A stretch of DNA of 64,000 nucleotides from Actinomycetes bacterium (GTDB lineage: Bacteria; Bacillota; Sulfobacillia; Sulfobacillales; JAIMBI01), in contig JAIMBI010000008.1 of assembly GCA_023565505.1 (NCBI GenBank), positions 1 through 64,000 on the forward strand, written 5' to 3'. Under the pieces are notes generated by a model that saw nothing but the letters and a program-made list of their open reading frames with translations, was not told where the DNA came from and did not search any database. Made by a program: the position numbers and the translations under genes. Below are positions 16,163 to 23,659 of the stretch, in pieces; within the stretch, counting starts at the first letter, position 1; every line of letters begins with the position of its first letter.

Positions 16163-16897
16163 TCAGTCTTCCCCCTCGTCGGCGTCGAGCACCGCCTCGT
16201 ACGCGTCCACGACGGCCTGCCACTCGTTTTCGTCCTCGATCTCCACCAACTGGTCGTCGCCGTCCGGACTCTTCTCCACCCTGAGGATGACGGCTTCCGC
16301 CTCCTCGTCGTCGGCCGCCTCGTACGGCAGCAGGATGGCGTATTCCTTGGAACGGACCTCGATGACGTCGACCACCACGAAGTCGTGGTCCTGGCCCTCC
16401 TCGTCGGTCAGGGTGATGACGTCGTCATCGTCGGCAAAGGGTTCGTGGAGGTCTTTCTCACTCATCATCTCACTCCGTTCTCGTGTCCGTCGGCGGTCCA
16501 AATAGCTCTGCAGGAGGATCGCCGCCGCGGCGCCGTCCACGCGCTCGCGGCGTCTTGGCCCGCGATTCCCCGCCTCCGCCAGCTTGCGCTCGGCTTCGAC
16601 CGTCGTCAACCGTTCGTCCCAAAACTCCACCGGACAGTCCACGCGCTGCCGGAGACCGGCGACAAAGTCCTGAACCTTTCTGGCCTGAAACCCGAGGGAA
16701 CCGTCCATGTTGACCGGCAGCCCGACCACGATGCCGGCCACCTGATGCCGCCGGGCCAGCTCGCGGATGGCCTCCCAGTCGGCGGGCAACCGCGTCCGCC
16801 GGAGCGGCGGCTGAGGCACAGCCAGGACGCCGCCCTCGTCGCTCACCGCCACGCCAACCATCGTATCCCCGACGTCCAGTCCCATTATGCGCGGCAT
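16163..16897 (-). CDS. ruvX: Holliday junction resolvase RuvX (YqgF) fused in frame to DUF1292 protein
   Basis: A 244-residue open frame. Residues 1-136 are a complete RuvX/YqgF RNase-H-like nuclease: IMGLDVGDTMVGVAVSDEGG, VAGIVVGLPVNMDGS, VEFWDERLTTVEAERKL and RVDGAAAAILLQSYLD. Residues 145-244 are a complete DUF1292 (YrzB-like) acidic protein: DDDDVITLTDEEGQDHDFVV and YAILLPYEAADDEEAEAVIL. In other Bacillota these are two adjacent genes. Here no stop codon separates them (linker RRRTRERSEM). An internal ATG pair at about 16466-16461, preceded by GGAGTGAG, could still start the second protein separately. It overlaps nothing, and ireB ends three bases upstream. A one-base assembly error at the junction is the main alternative to a true fusion. 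Confidence 0.85.
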   Translation of the reverse strand: MPRIMGLDVGDTMVGVAVSDEGGVLAVPQPPLRRTRLPADWEAIRELARRHQVAGIVVGLPVNMDGSLGFQARKVQDFVAGLRQRVDCPVEFWDERLTTVEAERKLAEAGNRGPRRRERVDGAAAAILLQSYLDRRRTRERSEMMSEKDLHEPFADDDDVITLTDEEGQDHDFVVVDVIEVRSKEYAILLPYEAADDEEAEAVILRVEKSPDGDDQLVEIEDENEWQAVVDAYEAVLDADEGED

Positions 16898-16900
16898 GGG

Positions 16901-17173
16901 TCAACGGAGCGGTTGCCCTTCCAGCTTCTGCACGTATTGGCGGAGGAGTTCCTCGACCAGCTCGTCCCGCTCCAGCCGCCGGATGAGGCTTCGGGCCTCC
17001 CGGTGGCTGGTGATGAAGGCGGGGTCGCCGGACAGGAGATAGCCGGTGAGCTGGCTTATCGGATTGTAACCCCGGTCCTTCAAAGCCTGATACACGGCGC
17101 GCAGTATGGCGTCGGCCTCATTGGCGGCGTCCTGTTCCCGCATCAAGCGCCGGGTTTCGTCGACTTCGCCCAC
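16901..17173 (-). CDS. ireB: IreB family regulatory phosphoprotein
   Basis: A 90-residue protein of the IreB (DUF965, YrzL) family. Landmarks are [40 protein letters not shown] and [20 protein letters not shown]. IreB is a substrate of the Ser/Thr kinase IreK in Enterococcus and affects cell-envelope stress tolerance. The size and position between alaS and ruvX are standard for the phylum. The short N-terminus MGEVDETRR contains a Thr in the place where the phosphorylated Thr residues lie in the family; that point is inference. Confidence 0.9.
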   Translation of the reverse strand: MGEVDETRRLMREQDAANEADAILRAVYQALKDRGYNPISQLTGYLLSGDPAFITSHREARSLIRRLERDELVEELLRQYVQKLEGQPLR

Positions 17174-17197
17174 GCGCGCACCTCCTCTGCCTCGCGG

Positions 17198-19825
17198 CTA
17201 CTTCGCGCCCGACGACGCGATGTCCTGCCGGAGCCATTCCGCCACCAGGTTTTTCGCCTGCGCCAGGGCCTCGTCGACCGCCTCTCCCCGGCGCCCGCCG
17301 GCCTGGGCCAAGTCCGGACGGCCGCCGCCGCCGCCCCCCACCGTGGCTGCCAGCTGCCGCGCCAGCGATCCGGCGTTCAGGCCCCGCCGGCGCGCCCGCG
17401 GCCCGGCCCAGACCAGGAGGAGCGCCCGTCCTTCCGCCGTGGTGCCCAGCACGGCCACGTCAATGCGGTCCTTGAGCCGGTCCATCAACTCGCGCAGGCC
17501 GTCCATGTCCCCCAGGCCGACCCGGGCGGCGAGCAGCGCCAGCCCGTCCACCGCCTCCGACCGGTCCGCCAGCTCGGAGGCCAAGTCGGCCACCCGTTCG
17601 GCCCGGGCCCGTTCCCGCTCCCGCTCGAGGTCGCGCACGCGCCGAAGCAGCTCCGCCACCCGTTCGGGCACGTCCCGCACGGCCACCCTGAGCGTGTCCG
17701 CCACCGCCCGCAGGCGCTCGTCCTGCGCCCGGGACCAAGCCAGGGCCCCCGTCCCGGTCACCGCCTCGATGCGGCGCATCCCGGCCCCCACCCCGGTCTC
17801 CTCGACGATCCGGAGCTGTCCGATCTGCCCCGTCCGGCGGCAGTGGGTCCCGCCGCACAATTCCTTGGACGCCCCCGGCACCTCGACCACGCGGACGACT
17901 TCGCCGTACTTCTCGCCGAAGAAGGCCAACGCCCCGGCCCGTTGCGCCTCCTCCACGGTGGCGAGCGTGGTCTGGACCGGGCGGTCCTCGAGGATCCACC
18001 GGTTGACCAGGGTTTCGACGGCTTCCAGCTGGGCCGGCGTCAGCGGTTCGGGGTGGCTGAAGTCGAACCGCAGCCGGTCCGGGGCCACCAGCGACCCCGT
18101 CTGCCGCGCCCCGGGCCCCAGGACCTCGCGCAGCGCCGCATGGAGGAGATGGGTGCCCGTATGGTTGCGCATGGCGCCCTCGCGCCGCTCCCGGTCAACC
18201 GCCGCCCGCACGGCGTCCTTGATCCGGATGCGGCCGCGTTGCACCCGGCCGCGGTGCCAGATGGTCTGGCCGACCTTCTGGACGTCGACGACTTCGACCA
18301 CGCCTTCCGGCCCGGTGAGGATCCCCACGTCGGCGACCTGGCCGCCCCCCTCGGGATAGAACGGGGTCCGGGGCAGGTAGACGACCACCTCCGTCCCCGC
18401 CGGGGCTTCGCGGACCGGCTGGCCCCCGACCAAAAGCCCCTCGACGACGCTGTCCGCCTCCAAGGTCTCGTAACCCAGGAACTCGGTCGGCGGCATGTCG
18501 GGCCAGTCGTCGACGCCGCCGGTCCGTTCCGCCCGCGCCCGCGCCCGCTGGCGGGTCATGGCCGCCTCGAATCCGGCCCGGTCCACCGTCACGCCGTGCT
18601 CGCGCGCCACGTCCTCGGTCAGGTCGAACGGGAAGCCGTAGGTGTCGTGCAACCGGAAGGCCGCCTCGCCATCCAGCACGCCGCCCGCCGAGATGCCCGC
18701 AAGCCACTCCCCGAGGAGCTTGAGGCCGGCCTCGAGGGTCCCCAGGAATCGTTCCTCCTCGGCCCGGATCATGGCCTGGATGGTCTCCTGCCCCTGGAGG
18801 ACCTCGGGGTACACGGGCCCCATGATCTCCCCCACCACCGGTACCAGGCGCCAGAGCCAGGCCTCCCGGAAGCCGAGCTCGCGGCCGTACCGCACCGCCC
18901 GGCGCAGGATGCGCCGCATCACATACCCGCGGCCTTCGTTGGCGAAGAGCACCCCGTCGGCCAACAGCATGGTGACCGTGCGCACGTGGTCGGCGATGAC
19001 CCGAAACGGCATCCCCGCCTCGCCGCGGTCGTAGCGGCGGCCGCTCATGGCCTCCACGGCCTGGATCAGCGGCCAGAGCACGTCCGTCTCGAAGTTGGAC
19101 GGCACGCCTTCCAGGATGGACGCGATCCGCTCGAGCCCCATGCCGGTGTCGATGCTCGGTCGCGGCAACGGCGTCAGGGTCCCGTCCGCCGCCCGGTCGT
19201 ACTGCATGAAGACCAGGTTCCAGAACTCCTCGAAGCGGTCGCAGTCGCACCGGCCGATACCGCACGTCGGGCCGCAGGCGAACTCGGGCCCCCGGTCCCA
19301 GAAGAGCTCGCTGCACGGGCCGCTCGGCCCGGTGTCGCCCATCGACCAGAAGTTGTCCTTCTCGCCGAGGCGCACGATGCGCTCCGGCGGCAACCCGGCG
19401 ACCTCCTGCCACAGCGCGAACGCCTCGTCGTCGCCCTCGTACACAGTGACCCAGAGGTGGGCCGGGTCCATCCGGAGTTCCCGGGTCACGAATTCCCACG
19501 CGTACCCGATGGCCTCGCGCTTGAAATAGTCCCCGAACGAGAAGTTGCCCAGCATCTCGAAGAACGTCTGGTGCCGGGCCGTGCGCCCGACCTGGTCGAG
19601 GTCGTTGTGCTTGCCGCCGGCCCGGACGCACTTCTGGACCGAGACGGCACGCCGGTAACTGCGTGTCTCCCGACCCAGGAACACGTCCTTGAACTGGTTC
19701 ATCCCTGCGTTGGTGAACAGGAGCGTCGGGTCGTCAGCGGGAACCAGAGAAGAACTGGGCACCACCTGGTGCCCCCGCTCCGCGAAGAATCGAAGGAACC
19801 GCTCCCGGATCTCTGCCGCCGTCAT
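17198..19825 (-). CDS. alaS: alanyl-tRNA synthetase
   Basis: An 875-residue class II synthetase of full length. It has the core motifs LVPADDPTLLFTNAGMNQFK and DRGPEFACGPTCGIGRCDCD, then EGRGYVMRRILRRAVRYGR. The editing domain shows HTGTHLLHAALREVLG and CGGTHCRRTGQIG (the HxxxH and CxxxH zinc ligands). The C-Ala tail contains the usual GGGGGGRPDLAQAGG. It charges tRNA-Ala and deacylates Ser- and Gly-tRNA-Ala. ATG at 19825 (MTAAEIRERFLRFF) is preceded by GGGAGG at five bases, so the in-frame start seven codons upstream was rejected. It is first in the alaS-ireB-ruvX-mltG unit. Confidence 0.96.
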   Translation of the reverse strand: MTAAEIRERFLRFFAERGHQVVPSSSLVPADDPTLLFTNAGMNQFKDVFLGRETRSYRRAVSVQKCVRAGGKHNDLDQVGRTARHQTFFEMLGNFSFGDYFKREAIGYAWEFVTRELRMDPAHLWVTVYEGDDEAFALWQEVAGLPPERIVRLGEKDNFWSMGDTGPSGPCSELFWDRGPEFACGPTCGIGRCDCDRFEEFWNLVFMQYDRAADGTLTPLPRPSIDTGMGLERIASILEGVPSNFETDVLWPLIQAVEAMSGRRYDRGEAGMPFRVIADHVRTVTMLLADGVLFANEGRGYVMRRILRRAVRYGRELGFREAWLWRLVPVVGEIMGPVYPEVLQGQETIQAMIRAEEERFLGTLEAGLKLLGEWLAGISAGGVLDGEAAFRLHDTYGFPFDLTEDVAREHGVTVDRAGFEAAMTRQRARARAERTGGVDDWPDMPPTEFLGYETLEADSVVEGLLVGGQPVREAPAGTEVVVYLPRTPFYPEGGGQVADVGILTGPEGVVEVVDVQKVGQTIWHRGRVQRGRIRIKDAVRAAVDRERREGAMRNHTGTHLLHAALREVLGPGARQTGSLVAPDRLRFDFSHPEPLTPAQLEAVETLVNRWILEDRPVQTTLATVEEAQRAGALAFFGEKYGEVVRVVEVPGASKELCGGTHCRRTGQIGQLRIVEETGVGAGMRRIEAVTGTGALAWSRAQDERLRAVADTLRVAVRDVPERVAELLRRVRDLERERERARAERVADLASELADRSEAVDGLALLAARVGLGDMDGLRELMDRLKDRIDVAVLGTTAEGRALLLVWAGPRARRRGLNAGSLARQLAATVGGGGGGRPDLAQAGGRRGEAVDEALAQAKNLVAEWLRQDIASSGAK

Positions 19826-19912
19826 ACGTCCTCCCGTGGTCGGCACGGCGCCGCCCCGTGGGCCGCCCTCGCTTAAGACGGCAGGCGAAAGGCCCGCCAG
19901 TCTGAGACTATT

Positions 19913-19942
19913 ATTCTAGTGACTGCCAAAAGCGGATGTCAA
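19913..19942 (-). promoter_or_regulatory. sigma-A-type promoter of the alaS operon
   Basis: On the minus strand, TTGACA (19942-19937) is separated by 18 bases from TAGAAT (19918-19913), 88 bases upstream of the alaS start. The -35 box overlaps the stop codon of the upstream AI-2E permease gene. A possible hairpin with one bulge (about 19875-19902) lies in the predicted leader. I see no T-box features there. Confidence 0.7.
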
Positions 19943-21051
19943 TCAGATCGGATCCGGAAGCCCGCGGGTCGTGCCCCCGCCTGCGCCAGCCGACGGTAGA
20001 GGTGCTGCGCCAGGACCCGGGCCACCCCGGCCGCCGGTACGGCCAGCAGCATACCGCCCATGCCGCCGAGTTCCCCGCCGACCAGGATGGCCAGCACGAC
20101 GACCAGCGGATGGAGGCCGACGGCGTCGCCCACCACCTTGGGCGCCAGAACCATCCCTTCAATCTGATGGATCAGGATGAACCCCAGGATGGCGTACAAG
20201 CCGGTCCACGGCGAGCGGACGAAGCCCAGCAGCACCGCGGGCAGGGCGCCGGCGATCGGTCCGACGTAGGGGATGATGTCCGTCAGCCCGGCCACCATGC
20301 CGATCAACAGGGCATAGGGCAGACCGAGGAGCATGGTCAGGATGGTGGACAAACTCCCCACCAAGAGCGCCACCAGCAGTTGGCCGCGGATGAACCCCGC
20401 GAGCGTGCGGTCCAGGTCGCGCCCCAGCTTGAACGCCGCGGGATGCCAGTCGAGCGGGACCAGGGCCCAGAACTGCCGCGTGATCTGCGGCAGATCTTTG
20501 AGCAGGTAGAACGCCAGGATGGGCGAGACCGCCACGGCGATGAGCCCCGGCACCAGCCCGAACACGGCCCCGACCGCCTCGCGAATCTCGCCGACGAGAC
20601 GCCGTTCGGCGTTGACGGCGAACTGGTTGAGCGCCTGCCGGATCGCCGGCGGGATGGGGGCCTCGTGGAAGGTGGCCAAGAGCCGGTCCCAGGTCGTCTG
20701 GGCCAGGGTCACGAAGCCCGGCAACACGTGCGCCAGGTTGAGGCTCTGCTGGACGGCCATGGGCAGGAGGTAGAGGACCAGCGCAGCCACCCCGATGGCC
20801 GTCAAGGCGTAGGCCAAGAGCACGCCCGCCACCCGGTTCAGCCCGTGGCTCTCGAACCAAGCCACCACCGGCGCGAGGAGGTAGGCCAGCACGCCGGCGA
20901 ACACGAAGGGCATCAGGACGCCCCACGAGACCCACAACAGCCCCGCGCCGGCCAGGGCGGCGGCCGCTACATAGGCGATCCGCAGGGCCCGCGGGGCCCC
21001 CGGGCGCTCGGCGAACGGCTGCCGGACCGTTCGCACGCCCTTGGGGGGCAT
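19939..21051 (-). CDS. AI-2E family (PerM-like) transporter
   Basis: A 370-residue membrane protein with eight hydrophobic segments, of the AI-2E/PerM family. Landmarks are LRIAYVAAAALAGAGLLWVS, VLMPFVFAGVLAYLLAPVV, PYALLIGMVAGLTDIIPYVG, and the C-terminal signature IHQIEGMVLAPKVVGDAVGL followed by HPLVVVLAILVGGELGG. Members export or import small molecules; some move Na+/H+, AI-2 or auxin, and substrates of most are unknown. ATG at 21051 lies two bases after the stop of the 65-residue gene. Longer starts would overlap that gene. It ends the Rrf2-mnmA transcript in the place where Bacillus also has a permease (YrrI) near alaS. Confidence 0.88.
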   Translation of the reverse strand: MPPKGVRTVRQPFAERPGAPRALRIAYVAAAALAGAGLLWVSWGVLMPFVFAGVLAYLLAPVVAWFESHGLNRVAGVLLAYALTAIGVAALVLYLLPMAVQQSLNLAHVLPGFVTLAQTTWDRLLATFHEAPIPPAIRQALNQFAVNAERRLVGEIREAVGAVFGLVPGLIAVAVSPILAFYLLKDLPQITRQFWALVPLDWHPAAFKLGRDLDRTLAGFIRGQLLVALLVGSLSTILTMLLGLPYALLIGMVAGLTDIIPYVGPIAGALPAVLLGFVRSPWTGLYAILGFILIHQIEGMVLAPKVVGDAVGLHPLVVVLAILVGGELGGMGGMLLAVPAAGVARVLAQHLYRRLAQAGARPAGFRIRSD

Positions 21052-21053
21052 GG

Positions 21054-21251
21054 TCAGCCGATCCGTCGCCGCAGTCGACTCCAGGACCGCGTCCCGCGGC
21101 GCACCCACCGCACGGCCGAGGGGGTCCAGCGCGCCGTCGTGCGCCACAGCTGACCCGCCCAGCCTCGAGGTCCGTTGGCGCGCCGTCGCATCCACGCCCA
21201 TCCCAGGCCGAGGGCCACGCCCCAGGCCAGCGTGCGCCAGAACCGCCTCAT
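21054..21251 (-). CDS. small basic protein with one membrane helix
   Basis: A 65-residue protein: an N-terminal hydrophobic helix (WRTLAWGVALGLGWAWM) followed by a strongly basic tail with many Arg and Trp (RRRANGPRGWAGQLWRTTAR). It overlaps the zinc-ribbon gene by ATGA at 21248-21251 and precedes the AI-2E permease by two bases, so translation is probably coupled. YtxH-like small anchored proteins have a similar layout, but I see no firm family match. Tight overlap on both sides makes it likely to be a real gene. Confidence 0.6.
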   Translation of the reverse strand: MRRFWRTLAWGVALGLGWAWMRRRANGPRGWAGQLWRTTARWTPSAVRWVRRGTRSWSRLRRRIG

Positions 21252-21433
21252 GATGCCGTCCCCTCGGCGGTGTCGATGCGCGATAGCTCCCCGTCAATCT
21301 CCACCCGGTAGAGGCGGAGCCCCCGGGCCGACACCGCGAATTCCACGAAACAGTCCCAGCAGTAGAACTGCCCCGTCCCCACGCGTCCCACGTTCTTGCC
21401 GCGGCAAGCCGGACATTGGACGGTCATGCCCAT
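21248..21433 (-). CDS. small zinc-ribbon protein
   Basis: A 61-residue protein with two Cys pairs (CPACRGKNVGRVGTGQFYCW, then DCFVEF), spaced as a C-x2-C...C-x2-C zinc ribbon, and a C-terminal strand region (LRLYRVEIDGELSRID). Start is at 21433 or the ATG two codons later. It probably binds one Zn2+ and may act as a nucleic-acid- or protein-binding adaptor. The gene overlaps the downstream 65-residue gene and lies seven bases after the PRC-barrel gene. Confidence 0.7.
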   Translation of the reverse strand: MGMTVQCPACRGKNVGRVGTGQFYCWDCFVEFAVSARGLRLYRVEIDGELSRIDTAEGTAS

Positions 21434-21440
21434 CCCCCTC

Positions 21441-21911
21441 TCACGAGGGAGCGTGCCCGACCGGCACCACCGTTATTCCTTCGGTCGACGGGGCCAGCGC
21501 CCGCGCGTCCACGGCCACCATGCCCTGCCAGATGTCCGCGAGCACGCCCCGACTCACCCACACGGTCAGGATGCGGCCCGAGGCCGGATCGAACTCGACG
21601 TCCCGGATCCGGCCGACGGGGCGCCGGTCCGCGTCCTGGACGGGCCGGCCCTCCCAGTCCTCGGCCTGGTACAGCCGGTACAGACGGCGGGGGACGCGCT
21701 CGATGGCCCGCAGGTCCGTGACCACGACCGCGTCGTCGCGGATGAGGGCGGCCTCCGCCCGCAGCGTCCGCCAACCGCGGACGCCCCTGCCGAGCACGAG
21801 GGTCTTCAGGCGGAGGGCCTCCCAGTCGAACCAGGCCCCCGTCACGGCGGCGCACGGACGGCGCGCCCCCGGACCGTAGACGGGCAGGTTGATGAGGTGC
21901 CACCGCGTCAC
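21441..21911 (-). CDS. PRC-barrel domain protein
   Basis: A 156-residue protein with two PRC-barrel repeats. The first begins WHLINLPVYG and includes LKTLVLGRGVRGWRTL. The second contains YQAEDWEGRPVQDADRRPVG followed by RIRDVEFDPASGRILTVWVS. PRC barrels occur in RimM and photosystem proteins and usually mediate protein-protein contacts. The start is GTG at 21911, which overlaps the mnmA stop as GTGA and so indicates translational coupling. Its partner in this operon is unknown. Confidence 0.75.
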   Translation of the reverse strand: MTRWHLINLPVYGPGARRPCAAVTGAWFDWEALRLKTLVLGRGVRGWRTLRAEAALIRDDAVVVTDLRAIERVPRRLYRLYQAEDWEGRPVQDADRRPVGRIRDVEFDPASGRILTVWVSRGVLADIWQGMVAVDARALAPSTEGITVVPVGHAPS

Positions 21912-22975
21912 GGCGCCAACGCCTCGCGGATTCGGCCTCCGGCGACGAGCTGGTCGCCCTGGTAGGCGACCGCCACCTGCCCTGGCGTCACCGCCCACTG
22001 GGGCGTGTCGAACCACAACGTGGCGCGATCCGGACCGTCCGGTTCCCAGCGACAGGGCGCCGGCCGGCCGTGGGCGCGCACGAGGGCCTCGCCGACGAAG
22101 GCGCGGGGCGGGCCGCCGTCGGGATAGTTGACTTCCTCCACCACGCATCCCGCGCTCTGGACGAACTGCCGCGGCCCCACGACCACCCGGTTGGTGTCCG
22201 GCTCCAGCCGCACGACGTACCACGGCTCCGGCCCTGCCAGGCCCAATCCGCGGCGCTGCCCGACGGTATAGAACGCGATGCCGCGGTGCCGTCCGACCGG
22301 CCGCCCCTCGGGATCGACCATGTCCCCGGGGGCCACGGCTTCCGGCCGGTGCGTCTCCAGGTAGCGGCGATAGTCGTTCTGCGGTACGAAACACAGCTCC
22401 TGGCTGTCCGGCTTGGCCGCCGTGACCAGACCCCGCGCCGCGGCGAAGGCGCGCACCTCCGCCTTCGTCCACGTCCCCAGGGGAAACAACACGTGGGCCA
22501 GATCGTCCGGACCCAAGGCGTACAGGATGTAGCTCTGGTCCTTCTCCCGGTCCACCGCGCGCCACAGCTCCCGGCGGCCGTTCCGCTCCACCACCCGCGC
22601 GTAGTGACCCGTGGCCAAGTAGTCCGCCCCGATCCCCCGCGCCCATTCCCACAGGGCCCCGAACTTGATGGAGCGGTTGCACCAGGCGCACGGGTTGGGC
22701 GTGCGGCCCGCGAGATAAGCCTCTTCAAACGGCTCGATGACAGCCCGGCGGAACGGTTCCTCCATGTCCACGATCTCGTGCCGGATCCCGAGCCGTTTGG
22801 CGACCCGTCGCGCGTCGACGATGGCCTCGAGCGAGCAGCACGTGTTCGCCGCTTCTGGCGGCAGGTGGCGCAGCGTCACCCCCACGCAGTCGTATCCCTG
22901 GTCCAACAAGAGAGCGGCGGCCGCCGACGAGTCGACGCCGCCGCTCAGTCCCACGACGACGACTCCCCGGCTCAT
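21908..22975 (-). CDS. mnmA: tRNA-specific 2-thiouridylase MnmA
   Basis: A 355-residue enzyme that thiolates U34 of tRNA-Glu, -Gln and -Lys. The PP-loop VVVGLSGGVDSSAAAALLLD is at the N-terminus, the first catalytic Cys is in TPNPCAWCNRSIKFG, and the second is in DSQELCFVPQNDYRRYL. The sequence FYTVGQRRGLGL is also typical. Sulfur comes from a cysteine desulfurase; iscS usually lies between the Rrf2 gene and mnmA in Bacillus but is absent here. The ATG overlaps the Rrf2 stop (ATGA at 22972-22975). Confidence 0.95.
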   Translation of the reverse strand: MSRGVVVVGLSGGVDSSAAAALLLDQGYDCVGVTLRHLPPEAANTCCSLEAIVDARRVAKRLGIRHEIVDMEEPFRRAVIEPFEEAYLAGRTPNPCAWCNRSIKFGALWEWARGIGADYLATGHYARVVERNGRRELWRAVDREKDQSYILYALGPDDLAHVLFPLGTWTKAEVRAFAAARGLVTAAKPDSQELCFVPQNDYRRYLETHRPEAVAPGDMVDPEGRPVGRHRGIAFYTVGQRRGLGLAGPEPWYVVRLEPDTNRVVVGPRQFVQSAGCVVEEVNYPDGGPPRAFVGEALVRAHGRPAPCRWEPDGPDRATLWFDTPQWAVTPGQVAVAYQGDQLVAGGRIREALAP

Positions 22976-23451
22976 GCGGTGCCTCCGGTGGCCTGGTACC
23001 ACAGATCCGCCGCCTCGCTCCGGACGACGGCGCGCTGCCGCGCGACGAGATCCGCGAACGTCATCGCGTCCATGGTCGCCACCAGTGCCTCCTGCACCCG
23101 GGTCCAGACGTCCGGGCCGATGCACCGCTCCACCTCGGGACATTCCTGAGGATCGTCGCCGGTGCACGTGGTGAGCATGATGGGCCCCTCAAGCGCCCGG
23201 ACCACGTCGCCCACGGTCACCGCCGCCGGCGGCACCGCGAGTTGGTAGCCCCCCTGCGCGCCGCGGACCGCTTCCACCACCCCGGCCCTCTTGAGTGCCG
23301 GCATGAGCTGTTCCAGGTACGGCTCCGAAATCCCCTGCGCCCGCGCCACGACGGTCAGCGACACCGGGCCCCGCCCGTAGCGCCGGGCGAGTTCGAAGAC
23401 GGCTTTGACGCCGTAGCGCCCTCGACTGGATATTCTGAGCATTGTATTCAC
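22972..23451 (-). CDS. Rrf2 family transcriptional regulator (CymR/IscR type)
   Basis: A 159-residue winged-helix regulator: LRISSRGRYGVKAVFELARR, SLTVVARAQGISEPYLEQLM, then GVVEAVRGAQGGYQLAVPP. It carries three Cys in CTGDDPQECPEVERC, spacing C-x7-C-x5-C. That is similar to the Fe-S-binding region of IscR, whereas Bacillus CymR lacks such Cys, so an Fe-S-sensing role is likely. In Bacillota the CymR gene sits next to rarA and mnmA. Here it leads the mnmA operon and is divergent from the succinate dehydrogenase genes, which it may also control. The start is GTG at 23451 with GGAGAACG upstream; ATG three codons later is an alternative. Confidence 0.9.
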   Translation of the reverse strand: MNTMLRISSRGRYGVKAVFELARRYGRGPVSLTVVARAQGISEPYLEQLMPALKRAGVVEAVRGAQGGYQLAVPPAAVTVGDVVRALEGPIMLTTCTGDDPQECPEVERCIGPDVWTRVQEALVATMDAMTFADLVARQRAVVRSEAADLWYQATGGTA

Positions 23452-23503
23452 CCGTTCTCCCCGGTCCCGCCCGCCGGATCGCCACCTCGCCGCCTATGTT
23501 TCA

Positions 23504-23533
23504 AGCCTAGCACCCGCTCCCGGTCCCGGTCAA
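23504..23533 (-). promoter_or_regulatory. promoter of the Rrf2-mnmA operon
   Basis: On the minus strand TTGACC (23533-23528) and TAGGCT (23509-23504) are 18 bases apart, about 53 bases before the Rrf2 start. The -35 box is strong and the -10 box is fair. The region is shared with the divergent succinate dehydrogenase operon, so Rrf2 binding here could regulate both. Confidence 0.55.
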
Positions 23534-23659
23534 TCGCGCCGGCCCGGCGCCGCCCGGCGGACGTCTTCCCACCGCCGACGGGTATGAGCAGCGCCCTTGC
23601 GGTTCATGCTAGCCCCTTGGAACTTCCTGACATGGTCGCACGGACAGGAGGCGATGGCG

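Noticed and set aside
16154-19876. Plus-strand open frame of 1240 codons opposite ruvX, ireB and alaS
   Set aside because: It is antisense to three well-recognised genes and rich in His, Pro, Arg and Gln, as expected of a mirror frame.
19826-19912. T-box or other riboswitch in the alaS leader
   Set aside because: The leader is under 90 bases with no specifier loop or conserved T-box sequence; only one imperfect hairpin is present.
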